Assembly (NCBI GenBank): GCA_027625915.1
Contig: JANTQA010000070.1
Location: 12,033,001 to 12,097,000 of the forward strand
Origin: Anaeramoeba flamelloides
Taxonomy: Eukaryota; Metamonada; Anaeramoebidae
Reading direction: 5' to 3'
Length of the DNA stretch: 64,000 bases
Part shown: positions 36,501-48,459 of the stretch, piece after piece
Position numbering within the stretch: the first letter of the stretch is position 1
Layout: every line of letters starts with the position of its first letter
Translations under genes and position numbers: made by a program
Notes under the pieces: model-generated
Told to the model about the DNA's origin: nothing
The model's input: the letters and a program-made list of their open reading frames with translations, nothing else
The model's database searches: none

Positions 36501-37039
36501 TTAGTCCTCCCTTTGTACCATTATTACCATATGATTTTTTTGATATTGCTCTGTATTTCCTTAAATACGGAGTATTTTTCCTTTTTGTCTCTTGTATTAA
36601 TGCTATATCTATGTTATTAGTAAAGATAAATTTTTCCATTTCTAGAATTTTTTTCATCCCTTCCAATTCCTCCCACATTTAAAGTAGCTATTTTAAGAGT
36701 GATTTCGCTATTTTCTTGTGGGGATCTTCCTTTCTCAATGAATTTTGGTCTGTTTTTTCGGTCATATTTTAACATCCTAATACTTTGATGAATTTTTCTA
36801 ATCTTTCTTAAGAATGTTTCCTGGTATGTTAAAATATTGAATGATTCATCCCAAATTTCTATTTCTCTTTCTCCTCTTCTCAATACTCTTAGTGGGATTG
36901 GGTTATTGATAAGTGAGAAAATTTCTAGGACTGATAAGAATTCTTCAGTAGTCTTAAAGATCAATTTATTTTTCCTTCCTACTTCATTTATGTGTCCGAA
37001 GTTTCTTTCCTCATATGTACTTATATTCCCATATTTCAT
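33508..37039 (-). pseudogene. LINE ORF2: endonuclease, reverse transcriptase, zinc knuckle
   Basis: Seen on the minus strand: ATLNVGGIG (36717-36690), IALIQETKRK (near 36600), NITIINCYGR (near 36400), GGDFN (near 36285) and SDHKMV (near 36020), which are the Asn, Glu, Asp-Asn and His positions of the endonuclease family. The RT follows with HKKGDEGVTLNYRPIS, QFGFRKKFDTRIAV, DLAKCFDSVPHEL, GVYQGDPLSPIIF and QMYADDLILI, all in one open stretch of 329 codons (35101-34112). The last open stretch (34089-33508) has CPCC...DHFIWKC. At least five frame changes lie between these blocks, several at A/T homopolymers. The catalytic Asp-Asp of the RT is intact, but the reading frame as a whole is not. Confidence 0.85.
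35819..36015. mobile_element. MITE-like element B, copy 1, inserted in the LINE
   Basis: It is 197 bp and almost wholly palindromic, starting CAGTCAGTTTCACTTTTAAG and ending in the complement, with TA on both sides (35817-35818, 36016-36017). Each arm has three AAGGCACAAA motifs about 25 and 23 bp apart. The LINE sequence on either side belongs to one frame (SDHKMV, then NEIKIEKDLEI), so the insertion is younger than the LINE copy. Confidence 0.88.
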
Positions 37040-37469
37040 TATTTTCTTGCTATGGGTGAAAGTTGTTTTGAGGTTTTTTCTGATTTCCTTGACTGTGAAG
37101 TTGTAAAGGTTTCTATAGAGTTTAGGAATTTTTGCTTTTTTTGGGTATTTCTTTCGGTGATATTTTTCTTTACTGTATACTGCTGTTTGTCTGGTTTCAT
37201 AAGTTCTGAAGTACGAGTACCTTATCGATTGTGAGAGCCATTCTCGCAGTTGGTGACAGTTGATGGTATTGATCTTCCATCTTTTTATTTCATTTTTTAA
37301 GATTTTTCTTATTTTTTTGAAGATTCTGCTATTTTTGGTGTGATTCTTGATTTTTTTTCTTCAGTCAAACTCTATTTTAAGAATTATAGGTTGGCCGAGT
37401 GGATTTTCAAAATCAGTTCTATACCATTTTATATAGTCATCTTGTTTTAGGAAAATATTTTTTTTTTCC

Positions 37470-40094
37470 TTAAACTTTGTGAAAAGAGCTTCTCTTTGGG
37501 GCTCTCTGTCTGAGGAGTTGCTCTTTTTTATTTTTGGGAGATTGGGAATTTATATCCCCTCCTATTTTATCTACCAAATTTCTCCCAATTTTTTTTGGTA
37601 GATTATTTTTTTGTTCAGTAATTTTTTTCTTCTTCCTTCCGAGCTCAATGTCCACCAATTCATTAAATCTTGTGAAATATTTAATCGCTATTTCATCTTG
37701 TTTGGTGGAACAGTTTGCGCAAAAGATTTTCCTCTTGGATCTTGACCATGTGCCACATTTTGGGCATTTTATTGAATTGAAGTATCCCGTTTGAGAATTG
37801 GTCTTGATCTCTAGTTCTCCCTCCAAATCGTACTTCTCTTTTAGTCTTTCTTCTAGTTTATCCAATTTTTTTTTTTTTTTTACTATAAAACTTATAGTTT
37901 TCATCTTCTGACTGCGACTCTGATTCTGTTTCCTCAGATTCATCACTTGACGTTTCTTCTGAGAGAGTGTCTAGATCTGATTCTGGTTCTGAATCTAAGT
38001 TCGTATTGTCTTCTGATAGCGTCTGGATTATTGTTGATTCTGTTAGTTTAGCAATTTTTTCCTTCTCTTTTACATTTTCATTTTCTTTTTCGATTTCTAT
38101 TTCTTTTTCTTTTTCTTTTTCTTTTTCTTTTTCTTTTTCTTTTTCTTTTTCTTTTTCTTTTTCTTTTTTTTTTTTTGTTTTAACTCTTGATTTTTTTAGA
38201 AATTCTCCCTGTATTTCATCTAATTTGCTGTCCTCTCCCTGAACTCCGGAATTCAGTTCATTGACGAGAGTGGAATCCTCCAAATTAGGGTCTGGTGAAA
38301 GAGATTGTTCCCCTCGTGGGTTTGAGCTTCCGCCGCAAAGAGAGTCTCTTTTCTCAGTTTGTCCTAATTTTAAATTAGAGTTTGTTTCAACTATTCCCTT
38401 TTGATCAAGAGTCTTTTCTATATTTTGGTTGTTTTCTGTTAGAGTATTTTGTTCTTGTATTGGTTTAGTTTTTTTTTCTTTTATTTTAGTGTTTTTATTT
38501 TTTCCTTGTTAATTATTTGAGTTTTCATTTTCTTGGTTTTTATTCTTTGAGATTTTATTTTTTCTTTCTAAGTTTTTATTTTTTATATCTTTTTCTATTT
38601 CTTTTTGATCTTTTTGATCTTTTTGAATTTTTGGTTTAGTGTTCTCCTCTTTATTTATTTCAATTATTTTTTTGTTATTATCAATTTCACTTTTAGTTTT
38701 TATATTTTTTTCTTGTGTTAGTTTTGAATTGGGTTGTAAATGTACTCCAAATTCTAATTCTAATTTAAGTCTTATTTTGTTTTTGTATAATTTCTTTAGT
38801 TCTTTTTCTGAGTCTTCTTTGATTTTTTTTTTGTCTTTTTTTAGTTTTTTTATTTTATCTTGGATTATACTTAAATTTTCTTTCTGTTCTTTTTTAATAT
38901 CAGTTATTAATTTTGATATTTCCTCTAATGTTTTAGTTCTTTTTTCGACTATATTAGAGTTATATTGAGCAGTTTTTTTTTAGAGCCTTTTTTACTAATA
39001 TTGTTTTATTGTTTATTTCTGTGCCTTCCATTATGAGAGCTTTATTTCTCATTTTTTCATTTTTAAAATAAACAATAAAATATATTTTCCCTGCTTTTGA
39101 TATTTTTCTTTCTATCTTTCCAGGGTTGAAACTCATGAAGTGTTTTTCTATGATTTCGATCTTGATATTTTCTTGAATGTTTTCTTTTTTTCCTATTAAA
39201 AAGAGAGCATTCTTTGAAAATTTCTCTGATTTTTGAGTATTTTTTTCTTTGTTGATCTTTTTTTTTTTTTTTTTTTTTTTCCGAATTTTTCTTTCTTGGT
39301 TTGTATTTGACTGCATTCCTATAACTCATTTGGGAGGTATTTCCATTTTTTTTTGTAGTTATAGTTTCTCTCAGTCTTTATATTATTGTTTCTTTTTCTC
39401 CGAATGTTTCTTTTGTCCATCTCGTTTCTCTTAGATGAGCGTTGAGAGGGCCTTTCACCTTCAGCATTAGAGTTTCCAGGGTATTGGTTATAGTATACCC
39501 TTGTCCCTTGTTTTTCAGGGTCATACTTCTCTTTCAAGACCTGGTTGGGACTGTAGTCTTTATTTACCAGGTGGCGCGGGTCGGGATACCTTTGCCTATG
39601 GCCTCTAAAATTCTCATCATGTGTGGTACGATGTGATTTCTGAGGGGTAAAATTAAGATTAAAAAAAAGAAGCTTGAATTTTTACTATTTTTAACCCTTA
39701 AGGGTTGGTATCTGTCGTTTATGGCCCAATAAGCTCTAGTAGCTTGTCTCGAATGTTCAAATTCTATCAGAATCTCCTCGTGTTTGGGTCTATTCGACAT
39801 GTCCCTTGTTCGAATCCTGGTTCCTCGAGAATTTTTTTCAAAAATTCTCTCATATTTTTCCTCGTAGCTCCCCTCGTAGCTCCTCCCCTTGTATATGTTG
39901 CTATTTCTGTTGCTGGGAGGGTTGCGGAAAATTTTCATATCTCCGATTTGGGTGTTAGTACGGTGGAAATGTTCATATAGATCTTCCCTAAAATACTCAA
40001 TTTTGTGAGCAGGGGGACTCCCAACACCAATAAAGTGTTGGTAAATCTCGTTGTGTTCATTTCTTGCATGCAAGAGTTGTGGTTTAAAGGTCAA
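37470..40094 (-). pseudogene. LINE ORF1-like region: RRM-like, Lys/Glu-rich, zinc ribbon
   Basis: Minus-strand frames in order are: an Arg/Asn-rich start (40094-39564); a basic segment (39537-39319); a stretch containing FSKNALFLIG and KIYFIVYFKNEKMRNKAL, which looks like an RRM-type RNA-binding fold (39316-38960); a coiled-coil and Lys/Glu-rich part (about 38960-38050) ending in acidic Ser/Glu/Asp sequence (38283-37858); and CPKCGTWSRSKRKIFCANC, a zinc-ribbon-like motif (near 37770-37700). These lie in different frames, so it is broken. Whether it is one ORF or two, and whether the zinc ribbon belongs to it, cannot be settled here. Confidence 0.6.
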
Positions 40095-40319
40095 AAAATG
40101 ACAAAGAAAATTGACTGTGTCAAAAATGATAAAAAAATAATTTTCTGAGTCTTACTCTTCGTTATTTAATATTTTCTCGGATATGATTTGAATAACAAAA
40201 AAGAAAAAAAATTTCAGTTATTTTTCCAATTATTTAACTTATACAATAACCAGTAGACTTTAAATAATATGATTTTTATTGGTGAACTTTATATATTTTT
40301 TGAAACGTTTTTAAGATTT

Positions 40320-40512
40320 ATTTTGAGTGTCACTCATCCGAGTTTTTTTCTAAAAATATCCAAGTTTTTAATTGTTGATTTTTGGAGATCGATCGTACAT
40401 CATAGGCTGGTTAGTTTTTGATTGGTATTATGCACTCATAAAAAATATAATATTTTTTTTTCCATTTTTAAAAATTATTTTTCACTGTAACGAGTAGACT
40501 CTTAGTTTGATT
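40320..40512 (-). repeat. Dispersed repeat K, copy 2
   Basis: The reverse complement matches 15411-15600, including GGAGATCGATCGTACATCA and GAGTGTCACTC. The sequence lies just beyond the 5' side of the LINE. Confidence 0.5.
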
Positions 40513-41250
40513 TTTTTGTCTAAGTATCTCGATTATTATCCAAATAATTAACAATTTCCGATTTAAATATAATTGTAATCAACAAAAATCTATTATAATC
40601 AAAATTTTGTTTCAAAAAGTATCTAAATAGTGCTAAAAATTACTAAAAAAAGATGTATTAGGATTTTATTAATGAGAGTCATTTATCCTACATTGAGAAT
40701 ATTTAACAATCATTTCTTCATTGAAAAAAAAAATAAATATCTTGTAAAATGTGTTCAAATATTGGTAGCTTATTTAATTTTTGATAATGGAAGGGCCAAT
40801 ATCAGAAATTGATGAAAAATTAATAATAATTTATAAAATTATCTAAAAATTTGTAATGAAACCAAACACAAAAAAAAGTACCAAAAGTAAAGAATTTATA
40901 TAAAATTCTATCTTAAGGAATTAGTACGAAAAAGAATTATATTCAAAAAAAAAACTTCAAAAAAGTTAAAAGTAACTCCAAAAAATAAAAATGATTTTTA
41001 ACCAATTTAAATTTAGCTAATGGAGTAAAATTACAAATATTCTAAAAAAGTATTAGTTTGAAAAAAAAAAAAAATAATACTCATTTTTTAGATAAAAAAC
41101 TCAAAAAATTGGGTATAAATAATAAATTTTTAATTATATATTCATTGGTCAATTCTGATATGAATTATTTATATTCAATCTGAATCAAAATTATTTGAAA
41201 AAATTGGTATCTAGATAAATATAAAACTTACAAAATTTTCGAAATTCATA

Positions 41251-41450
41251 CAGTTAGTTCCACTTTTTAAAACACAAACTTTCAATGAAATTTAATGCAC
41301 AAAAAAAATCTCAAATTAAATCACAACATTTGGATTCTAGTAGTTTAATTTGTCAAAAAAAAAAATTTCAAAAAATAATTCTTTATTTGAGTTTTTTTTT
41401 TGGGCTTTAAATTTTGATGAAAATTTGTGTACTAAAAGTGGAATTGACTG
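41251..41450. mobile_element. MITE-like element B, copy 2 (200 bp)
   Basis: Flanked by TA on both sides. The ends are CAGTTAGTTCCACTTTTTAA and the inverse ending GAATTGACTG. It is more diverged than copies 1, 3 and 5. Confidence 0.78.
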
Positions 41451-42200
41451 TATATCCCTAAAATATTTATAAAAATACAGTAAAAAAATGACTAATTCAG
41501 AATTCTATTTTATTGCAAATAAATAAACAATTAAAATTTTTTCGTTTTAAAAATATTTCAAACGAATTCAGAATTTCAATAAAAAAAAATGATTATGAAA
41601 ATATTAATTGAGAAATTGAAGACTTCAAATTTTTAAAATAAAAATATAAATAAGTTTAAAAAACTTAATGTGTTATTAATTTGGAAGGGAAATCCAGAAT
41701 ATTTAAAAACTTGTTGGAATAATATTATCAAAACAACATTATGTCTTCAGGTTTTGTAGAGTGCTCAGGTTTTCTTACGGTTTTATTTTTTATTTATTAA
41801 GTGTTTTGGTTTTTTTGGTGTTTTCTATTTTATTTGGAAAATCTATTCATTTTCGTTAGATTTCAAAAAGTAAAAAAAAACCTAACAAAAATCTATTTAT
41901 TTTCCAAATAAAAAGAAGACTCAAGAAAACTTAATAGTGTTTTTTTTTTAAATTCACAAGAATAGATTAAATTCTAGATAATAGAAAATTATTTTGAATA
42001 TTTAAAAGGCCAATAGAATTTTTTGGAGATTTTCTGTTTTATTCTGTTAAATATATTGATTCCCAGAATAAAGTATTAATGTAATAAAATCGCAAAGTAA
42101 CTAACTCAGATTCACAATAATGAAAAAAATTAAAGATATGTATTTTTCTTATAAATTCTGGAAATATTAAAGTCAATTTTTTTTTTATTTGATAAATATA

Positions 42201-42397
42201 CAGTCAGTTTAACTTTTAAGGCACAAACTTTCAACAAAAATTAAGGCACAAAAAAAATCTCAAATTTAGGTACAAAATTTCGAATTTTTTTTTTTACAAT
42301 TTATTTTCCTAGAATTTGAATTTTGTGCTTTAATTTGAGATTTTTTTTGTACCTTAAATTTCGTTGTAAGTTTGTGCCTTAAAAGTGAAACTGACTG
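42201..42397. mobile_element. MITE-like element B, copy 3 (197 bp)
   Basis: Flanked by TA. Ends are CAGTCAGTTTAACTTTTAAG and the inverse finishing AAACTGACTG. It is palindromic over nearly its full length. Confidence 0.85.
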
Positions 42398-43151
42398 TAA
42401 TGAAAATTTTTAATTATACTCAATTTTTTTAAATGTAGGAAAACCTAACAAAAGTGTATGTATAGTACCGTCAATTGCCTAGATTTTTTTTAATTTCAGC
42501 AATACATAAAATATTTTGTTTATTTTCATTTTATTTCTCAAATAAAAAAAAACTAGTAACGAAAACATTTAGGATGAAACTGTTCAACATTCATTTTAAA
42601 CTTTTGAAAAATTACAAAATTTCTTTACAGATACTCTTATCTTTTAAAAGAAAACAATATTTCATTTTTCAATTTATACAAAAATCACTAAAATGTATAG
42701 ACTATAATAATATCAACTGTTTTTTTTTTTTTTTTTTTTTTTTTTTATCGGAGCTTTAGATGAAAAAATTGTAAAAATGGGATTAAATGATTAATTAAAA
42801 ATCATCAAAAATAATAAAAAAACTAAATTGGAAGATCTTTGTTATTATTTGAAATAAAAAGTCATATTCTTTTGAATTGTAAATTATATGAAAATAATCT
42901 GAAAATCAGGATATTTGTTTTAAAAAAATATATTTCAATTATTGGGGAAAAATTTACGATTTTTACTATTTTTCTCTTGTAAAAATATTGAAAAACTATC
43001 AAAAATAATTCCATATTTTTCAGATCTACTTCACTTGATATATTTGTTATAATTCTCGATAAAAAATATTAGAAACAATATTAAAAATGATTCTTTATTT
43101 TTCAGATCTACATCACTTGATATATTTGATATTATTTGGTGAAATGTGATA

Positions 43152-43350
43152 TATCCAGTTCCACTTTTAAGGTACAAACTATCAAAGAAATTTAAGGTAC
43201 CAAAAAAACCTCAAATTAAAGCTCAGTTTTTGGAAATTTTTTTTTTACGCAAATTAATTTACTAGAATTCAGATTTTCTGCCTTAATAAAAGATTTTTTT
43301 TTTGTCCTGATTTTAGTTCAAAGTTTGTGTCTTCAAAGTGTAACTGACTG
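43152..43350. mobile_element. MITE-like element B, copy 4
   Basis: The right end TAACTGACTG is followed by TA. The left end (CCAGTTCCACTTTTAAGG) is slightly altered, so the exact start is uncertain by one to three bases. It is the most diverged copy of the cluster together with copy 2. Confidence 0.72.
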
Positions 43351-44064
43351 TATCCCAAACTCACCTTACAATAATTTTAGACTGATTTGTTCTCTTTTTA
43401 AATAAAATATATTTTAGAGTTTTTGAATCATGTTAATCTTATAGGATATATATAGTTTTTGTTATTCAAAAAGATAAAATAATCTTTTTTCAAATTCGAA
43501 GGGAAGTATATAATAGAAATAGGACCGTGAAGAATACAAAAAAAGTCTTCATTTATTGAATTTTGGAAAATTTCCTTTCAAAAAAGAATAAAGTTTTTTC
43601 ACTTTGTGAAACTTTTTCCTATAAGAATCTTTTGAAAAATAAATTTGTTATAGTAATCAAAATAATGAGTATACAACAAAGATAATCCCTGAGCAAAATA
43701 TAATACATACTTTTTTTTCTTCTTCTTCCACTGCAAAATTTAATTTACTGTACAATAATATACCATGGAACAAATCAATTTTGAATTTAAACTCATTGAT
43801 TCTTTTTATAAATTTTAAAAAAATGTATGAACTTTGTGCAAAATTTTTAGTAATTATTTTATCTATAATTGATAAATTTTCTATCGTTTTTTTGCTCCTC
43901 CTGTGTATTCAGGGTACAGATAGGTTTCTATTTGGTCATGAAAATGATAACATTAATTTTAATATATATTCTAATTATTTTTCTTCTTCTCTTTTTTTTA
44001 TTTGATGATTTTTCTTTAATTACTCCTTTCTATAAATAAATAAAAATTAATAAAATTTTTAGTA

Positions 44065-44259
44065 GAGTCAGTTCCACTTTTAAGGCACAAACTTTCAATG
44101 AAATTTAAGGCACAAAAAAATCTCAAATTAAGGCACAAAATTTGTAATTTTTTTTTTACAATTTATTTTACTAGAATCGGAATCTTGTGCCTTAATTTGA
44201 GATTTTTATTGTGCCTTAAATTTCGTTGCAAGTTTGTGCCTTAAAAGTGAAACTGACTG
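44065..44259. mobile_element. MITE-like element B, copy 5 (195 bp)
   Basis: Flanked by TA. Left GAGTCAGTTCCACTTTTAAG, right inverse ending AAACTGACTG. Three AAGGCACAAA motifs in the left arm match those in copy 1. Confidence 0.82.
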
Positions 44260-44454
44260 TAATTTTCTCACTTTTTTTGAATTATTTTTTTTTTTTGAAA
44301 AAAAATTATTATCAAAAATTTTACTCTATTTTTTGAGATAAAAATTGTACAATTTGATCCTTTATTGTATGCGTTTGTTTTTAAATAATAAAACTTTAAG
44401 AAACCAATACTTTATTTAATTATGGTTTATTGTTGGTTTCTATGTTTGGTTAAT

Positions 44455-45640
44455 GTGTAGGTATTCTATAACTCCAATACAGGCTTTATATTTTATAACA
44501 CAGATTATACTTTTCTGCACGGGGTATCTTAACAACATAGGTTTCAACGAGATATTGAAACGAAGACTATTAAAATAACATAAATTACTCTATTTGTGAA
44601 CAGAGCCAATGTAAATCAGAGTTGAATCTTATACTTTTCATTTTCTGAATAATTTTTGATTTTAGTATAACGTGTTTTTGGATCTAGAAATGTGTTTTTT
44701 CTGATGTTTTAAATTAAATGATCGAAGAAACCAAAAAAATAGACATATGAAAATGTGTGTACTTTGAAACAAATATGTTTCTTTTAGGATAACCAAAGAA
44801 GAAATAACACCTTTTTGAAAAAACTTGTATGAATCAAAGCTGGAAAAAATTAATTCAACCAATATATTTTAGAATATGTATGATCTTTATCTTAATTTGT
44901 GATGAAAATAAAAATGTATTACCTTAAAATTCTTAATCCTTTACTCTCTATTATTTTTTTTCAAAACACTTTTCACAAATTTATTTTCCAAAATTCTTTT
45001 TTCAAAAGATTTTTATTAAACAAAACCAAAATTATAATACTACTTTAAAAGTAAAAGAATTGAATTATTAAAATAATAAAATAAAGACAAAAGATTCAAC
45101 CCAAAGAAAAAGAAAATATGATAAAAAATTTCAATCAAAATTTTTATCTTTCTGATTATTTTTAGTCCTCGAGTAAAGCTAAAGAAATAATTTTAAAACC
45201 TAACAAATATATCCAATAAAATTTTATATTTCTTAAGAAGAATCCTAAAAAAGAGACTTTTTTTCTGAATTAAAACAACAATAAAATGAATTAATGAAAA
45301 ATTGGAAATTAAAATTTATTTTGGATAGTCTTTAGAAATAAAAAGGAATTTTCTCTAAAAAAAAAATTTTACAAACCAAGTTTTTCCCTGAAGAAATTCA
45401 ATATAAAACCAAATCAAGAAGAATTAATTGTATCAAATTTTACAGATAAGATCAAAAAATATCTGATTCGTTTTTTTCTTTATTCTAGATTATTTATTCT
45501 TTTGATTTCATTTTTTTGTTGTAATGAAAATATATTATATTAGGATATAGACTCTCTCATATTTATTAAAAGAATCAGCTTCGTATAGACTGTGAGCTCT
45601 TAAAATTTGTAAAAGGGTCTTACTCCCTTAATGAAGTTTT
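44455..45640. repeat. Dispersed repeat H, copy 1 (about 1.1 kb)
   Basis: It aligns collinearly with 55360-56640. Shared blocks include CAGAGTTGAATCTT, GAGAAATGTGTT-like sequence, GTGTGTA..TTTGAAACAAATAT and ATGAAAATATRTTATA. The copies have many substitutions. No coding capacity was seen. The left limit is uncertain. Confidence 0.6.
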
Positions 45641-45991
45641 TAATCCAGAACTTAAATCAAATTATTAGGAAATTATATAGTTTCTTTTTTTTTGTTTGAA
45701 TTTTCTTTCTGTAAAGTTTACCTTTAATGAAAGCAAAATATTTATTTCTTTGTTATCGGTCCAATACAAAGGTTAAATTTTTATTAAAGCTATACAAATA
45801 TCATCCAAGATTCTGGGTGTTTTATTCTGAGCTTTCGATAATTGTTAAAATGTTAACAGTAATTCTAAAAATTCTTACATTTTTGATCAAAAAACTTGTT
45901 CATAAAAAAATTTTGTCTGTTTTGAAATTATAAAAAATATAGAAAAAAAATCAAAAAATAATATTTTGCGTGTAAAAAAGACAAAAAAAAT

Positions 45992-46077
45992 TCTCATCAA
46001 CCTGATTCGAACAGGTGACCTATTGATTTCAATGATTCCACTACAGTCAACCGCTCTACCAACTGAGCTATGATGAG
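45992..46077 (-). tRNA. tRNA-Tyr (anticodon GUA) with a 13-nt intron
   Basis: On the minus strand the sequence folds as a full tRNA: acceptor CTCATCA with TGATGAG, then U8/A9; D-arm GCTC AGTTGGTA GAGC; anticodon stem GTTGA with TCAAT, including one G-T pair. The loop is CT GTA G followed by a 13-nt intron and A38. The variable loop is AGGTC and the T-arm ACCTG TTCGAAT CAGGT, with discriminator A. Anticodon GTA reads Tyr codons. An intron just after position 37 is usual for eukaryotic tRNA-Tyr. A and B boxes (TAGCTCAGTTGGTAG and GGTTCGAATC-like) are internal. A run of eight T immediately downstream on the transcribed strand is a good polymerase III terminator. CCA is not encoded. Confidence 0.95.
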
Positions 46078-47599
46078 AAGATATTCAGTTATCGTTTTTA
46101 AAGTATTTAAATCATTACAAATACATGATAAAAAACACAAATCAAACAGTTAATCTCATGAATACCTTGCATTTATTACTGAACCATATAATCAAACAAA
46201 CAAAATAAAGTTTTAATATCTTACAATCAAACTTATCAAATAATAATACAATGATCAAAACATAATTCAAAAATACATCACTTTTGGTGGAAAATAGTTG
46301 CAAACAATTTTAATTGGCAACATTACTCAAAATATTGTATAATTTCTTAGGTTTGAGAAATAACTAAATAGAATAACAATAATCCACATATTAAAATAAG
46401 GGTTAATGTAATACTACTGATTCAAAACCGTATCTCTTATAATCTAAAGCAAGTTCAAAAATTACCATTTATAGAATTAATAGTAAACTTTACCAAAACT
46501 TTTATTTTTGTTAAAATAGCATGGTCTACTTTAGTTATCAACCATTCAAATGAGTATTCAACACACACCACAGATTAATAAACTTGTAATACCTTTAAAC
46601 CTGGATTTATAAAAAATTCACCGAGTTATCAATAGGATTTGATTTTCAATTTTACTAAGGTTCCCAATTAAAAATGGTGTTCAACCAATTTTTCTGTGTC
46701 AAACATTTTTCTCTCCTCAGTAATCACTGGTTCCTAAAACAAATATATTTCAAAAGCATTCACACATTAAATATTAAATTTTGAAAATTCATATTTTTAT
46801 AAATAAAAATTATCTATTATAATTGAAAAAATTAGTATTTTAATATTCAGTACTAGACACTCATAATATTTGTTTTTCATCTAAAAATATAAAACAAAAA
46901 AAGTATTAAAAAAAAAAATAAAAAAAAATTGTCCATTTATTATGAAATTTTGTTTATAATACTTTTTACAATATAATCCATGCTTTTTTGTTTCTTCTTG
47001 TTTCAATTTAGCAAAATCCAACAATCTAACCAATACTATACCCAAAATCAAATTAATTTTGAATCTAAATGACTTCATCTAATAAGTAAAATTTAAATTA
47101 ATAATGTAATTTGTTGAAAATTTTTTATAATTTTCTCTTTCTTTGGGAAATTATTTTATTTTTTGAATAATCAAAATTTTCTTTAAAAATTAACTTTATT
47201 TTTTGAGATAAATTTTGCAATATGATCCTTCATTTTTAGATTTTTTTTTAAAATAATAGAGTAATAAGTAACCAATACCATTTTTTTTTAGGGTTTTTTG
47301 TTGGTTTCTTTGATCTATAAATGTAAAAATTGTTATTACTAAAAAACAGATTTTTATTTTGAAACACTAATTCAACTTTTCTGCTAACATTATTTTTACA
47401 ATAGTACTTTCTACTTTAACTAGAAAAATAATCAGAAAGATAAATTTTTCCAATGGTTTTTAAAAGTGGGATACTTTGAAAATGAAAACTTGAGGCATAT
47501 TACAAATGAATCTTCTTTAATTTGTTAAAGGAATATAATCTTTTCTCAAGAGAGATGAATAAATTTGTAATTTGAAAAAAAAATAATTTAAACCAAAAT

Positions 47600-48110
47600 C
47601 CAAAATTTTTATACATAATTAAAATGGTCCAAACAATCACAATAATACAATTTGATTCAAATTGGAAATGATTTTGATTTTTGAAAAATAAAATGACAAT
47701 AAATATTTCATCTTTTTTTGTTTTTTGTTTTTATTTCATTTGTTGAATGAACTAATGTTTCGTTCAATCAAAATTTTAATCAACAATTAATATTAGGTTA
47801 AAGCCAAGTCTTTTTAAAATAGAAGAACTCAAATAAAATTAGTTGATGGTAGTCTCTAATTTTGTTCGATCAATAATTCATAAAAAAATTTTTTTCAAAT
47901 TTACTTATTACTTTTTTTTATTTTTTTCTCTCTCCAAATTTTTTCAGAAACCCCTTAATTTATTTGTATTGATAATTATTTATTTATTTATTTGGGTATT
48001 GTAATTTATATGCAAGTATTAACATTTCAATTGGTGAATAAATGGTAATGATTTGGTGGTTCTTCAAGAATTGATTATAAACTATTTTTCAAAAATTTTG
48101 ACTCACTTTA
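47600..48110. mobile_element. Inverted-repeat element D, copy 2 (diverged)
   Basis: Interior blocks match 25500-25800 in the same order and orientation. The ends (CCAAAATTTTTATAC on the left, TTCAAAAATTTTGACTCAC on the right) are decayed relative to copy 1, so the limits are approximate. Confidence 0.5.
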
Positions 48111-48459
48111 TAATGTTAATGGGAGTTGCTTTGAGGTTTATTCCAGGATCTTATAAAAAAAATATTTTCAATTTTTTGGATCAGAATCATTTTTTCTAAT
48201 TTTGCAAATTTTATTTTTCATTTTTTTTGAAAAATTTTTCTTTTTATTTCTTTTTTTTTCTTTGTTTTTCTTTTTTTTAAGATTTTTTTTTTTTTTTAAA
48301 AAAGATCATGTGGAAAAAAAAGAGATCTTCGAAAAGAAAAATTATCACTATGAAAATTGTGACTATGTAGTGTCTTTGAAAATGATTTTTTTCATTCATG
48401 AAAAATCTAGTTGTTCAACTTTTTTTCAGTGAAAGTTCAGTAATAAAAAATCCATAATG

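Larger units (their letters stand above)
33400..40100 (-). mobile_element. Long LINE (APE-type non-LTR retrotransposon), broken
   Basis: On the minus strand the parts are, in order: an ORF1-like part with basic, RRM-like and Lys/Glu-rich regions (about 40094-37470), an apurinic-type endonuclease (about 36730-35990), a reverse transcriptase (about 35100-34300) and a C-terminal CCHC knuckle (about 33770-33710). The endonuclease, RT, knuckle order is that of L1-like elements, including TRE elements of Dictyostelium and plant L1; the clade is an inference. Frames change many times, so the copy is inactive. A 197-bp MITE sits inside the endonuclease-RT linker. Outer ends are approximate; no target duplication or poly-A tail was identified. 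Confidence 0.85.
40101..45991. other. Gene-free, MITE-rich region
   Basis: No gene is supported. The region contains dispersed repeat K copy 2 (40320-40512, inverted), four family B MITEs (41251-44259), palindromic-family sequence (about 41740-42000 and 42420-42560) and dispersed repeat H copy 1 (44455-45640). Short open frames here look random. Confidence 0.65.

Noticed and set aside
37967-38242. Plus-strand Ser/Phe-rich open frame in the LINE
   Set aside because: It is the complement of the Lys/Glu repeat in the LINE ORF1-like region.
39800-39835. GTTCGAATCC, looks like a tRNA B box
   Set aside because: The flanks do not form a T-arm stem and no D-arm or acceptor is nearby; it lies in the LINE ORF1-like reading frame.
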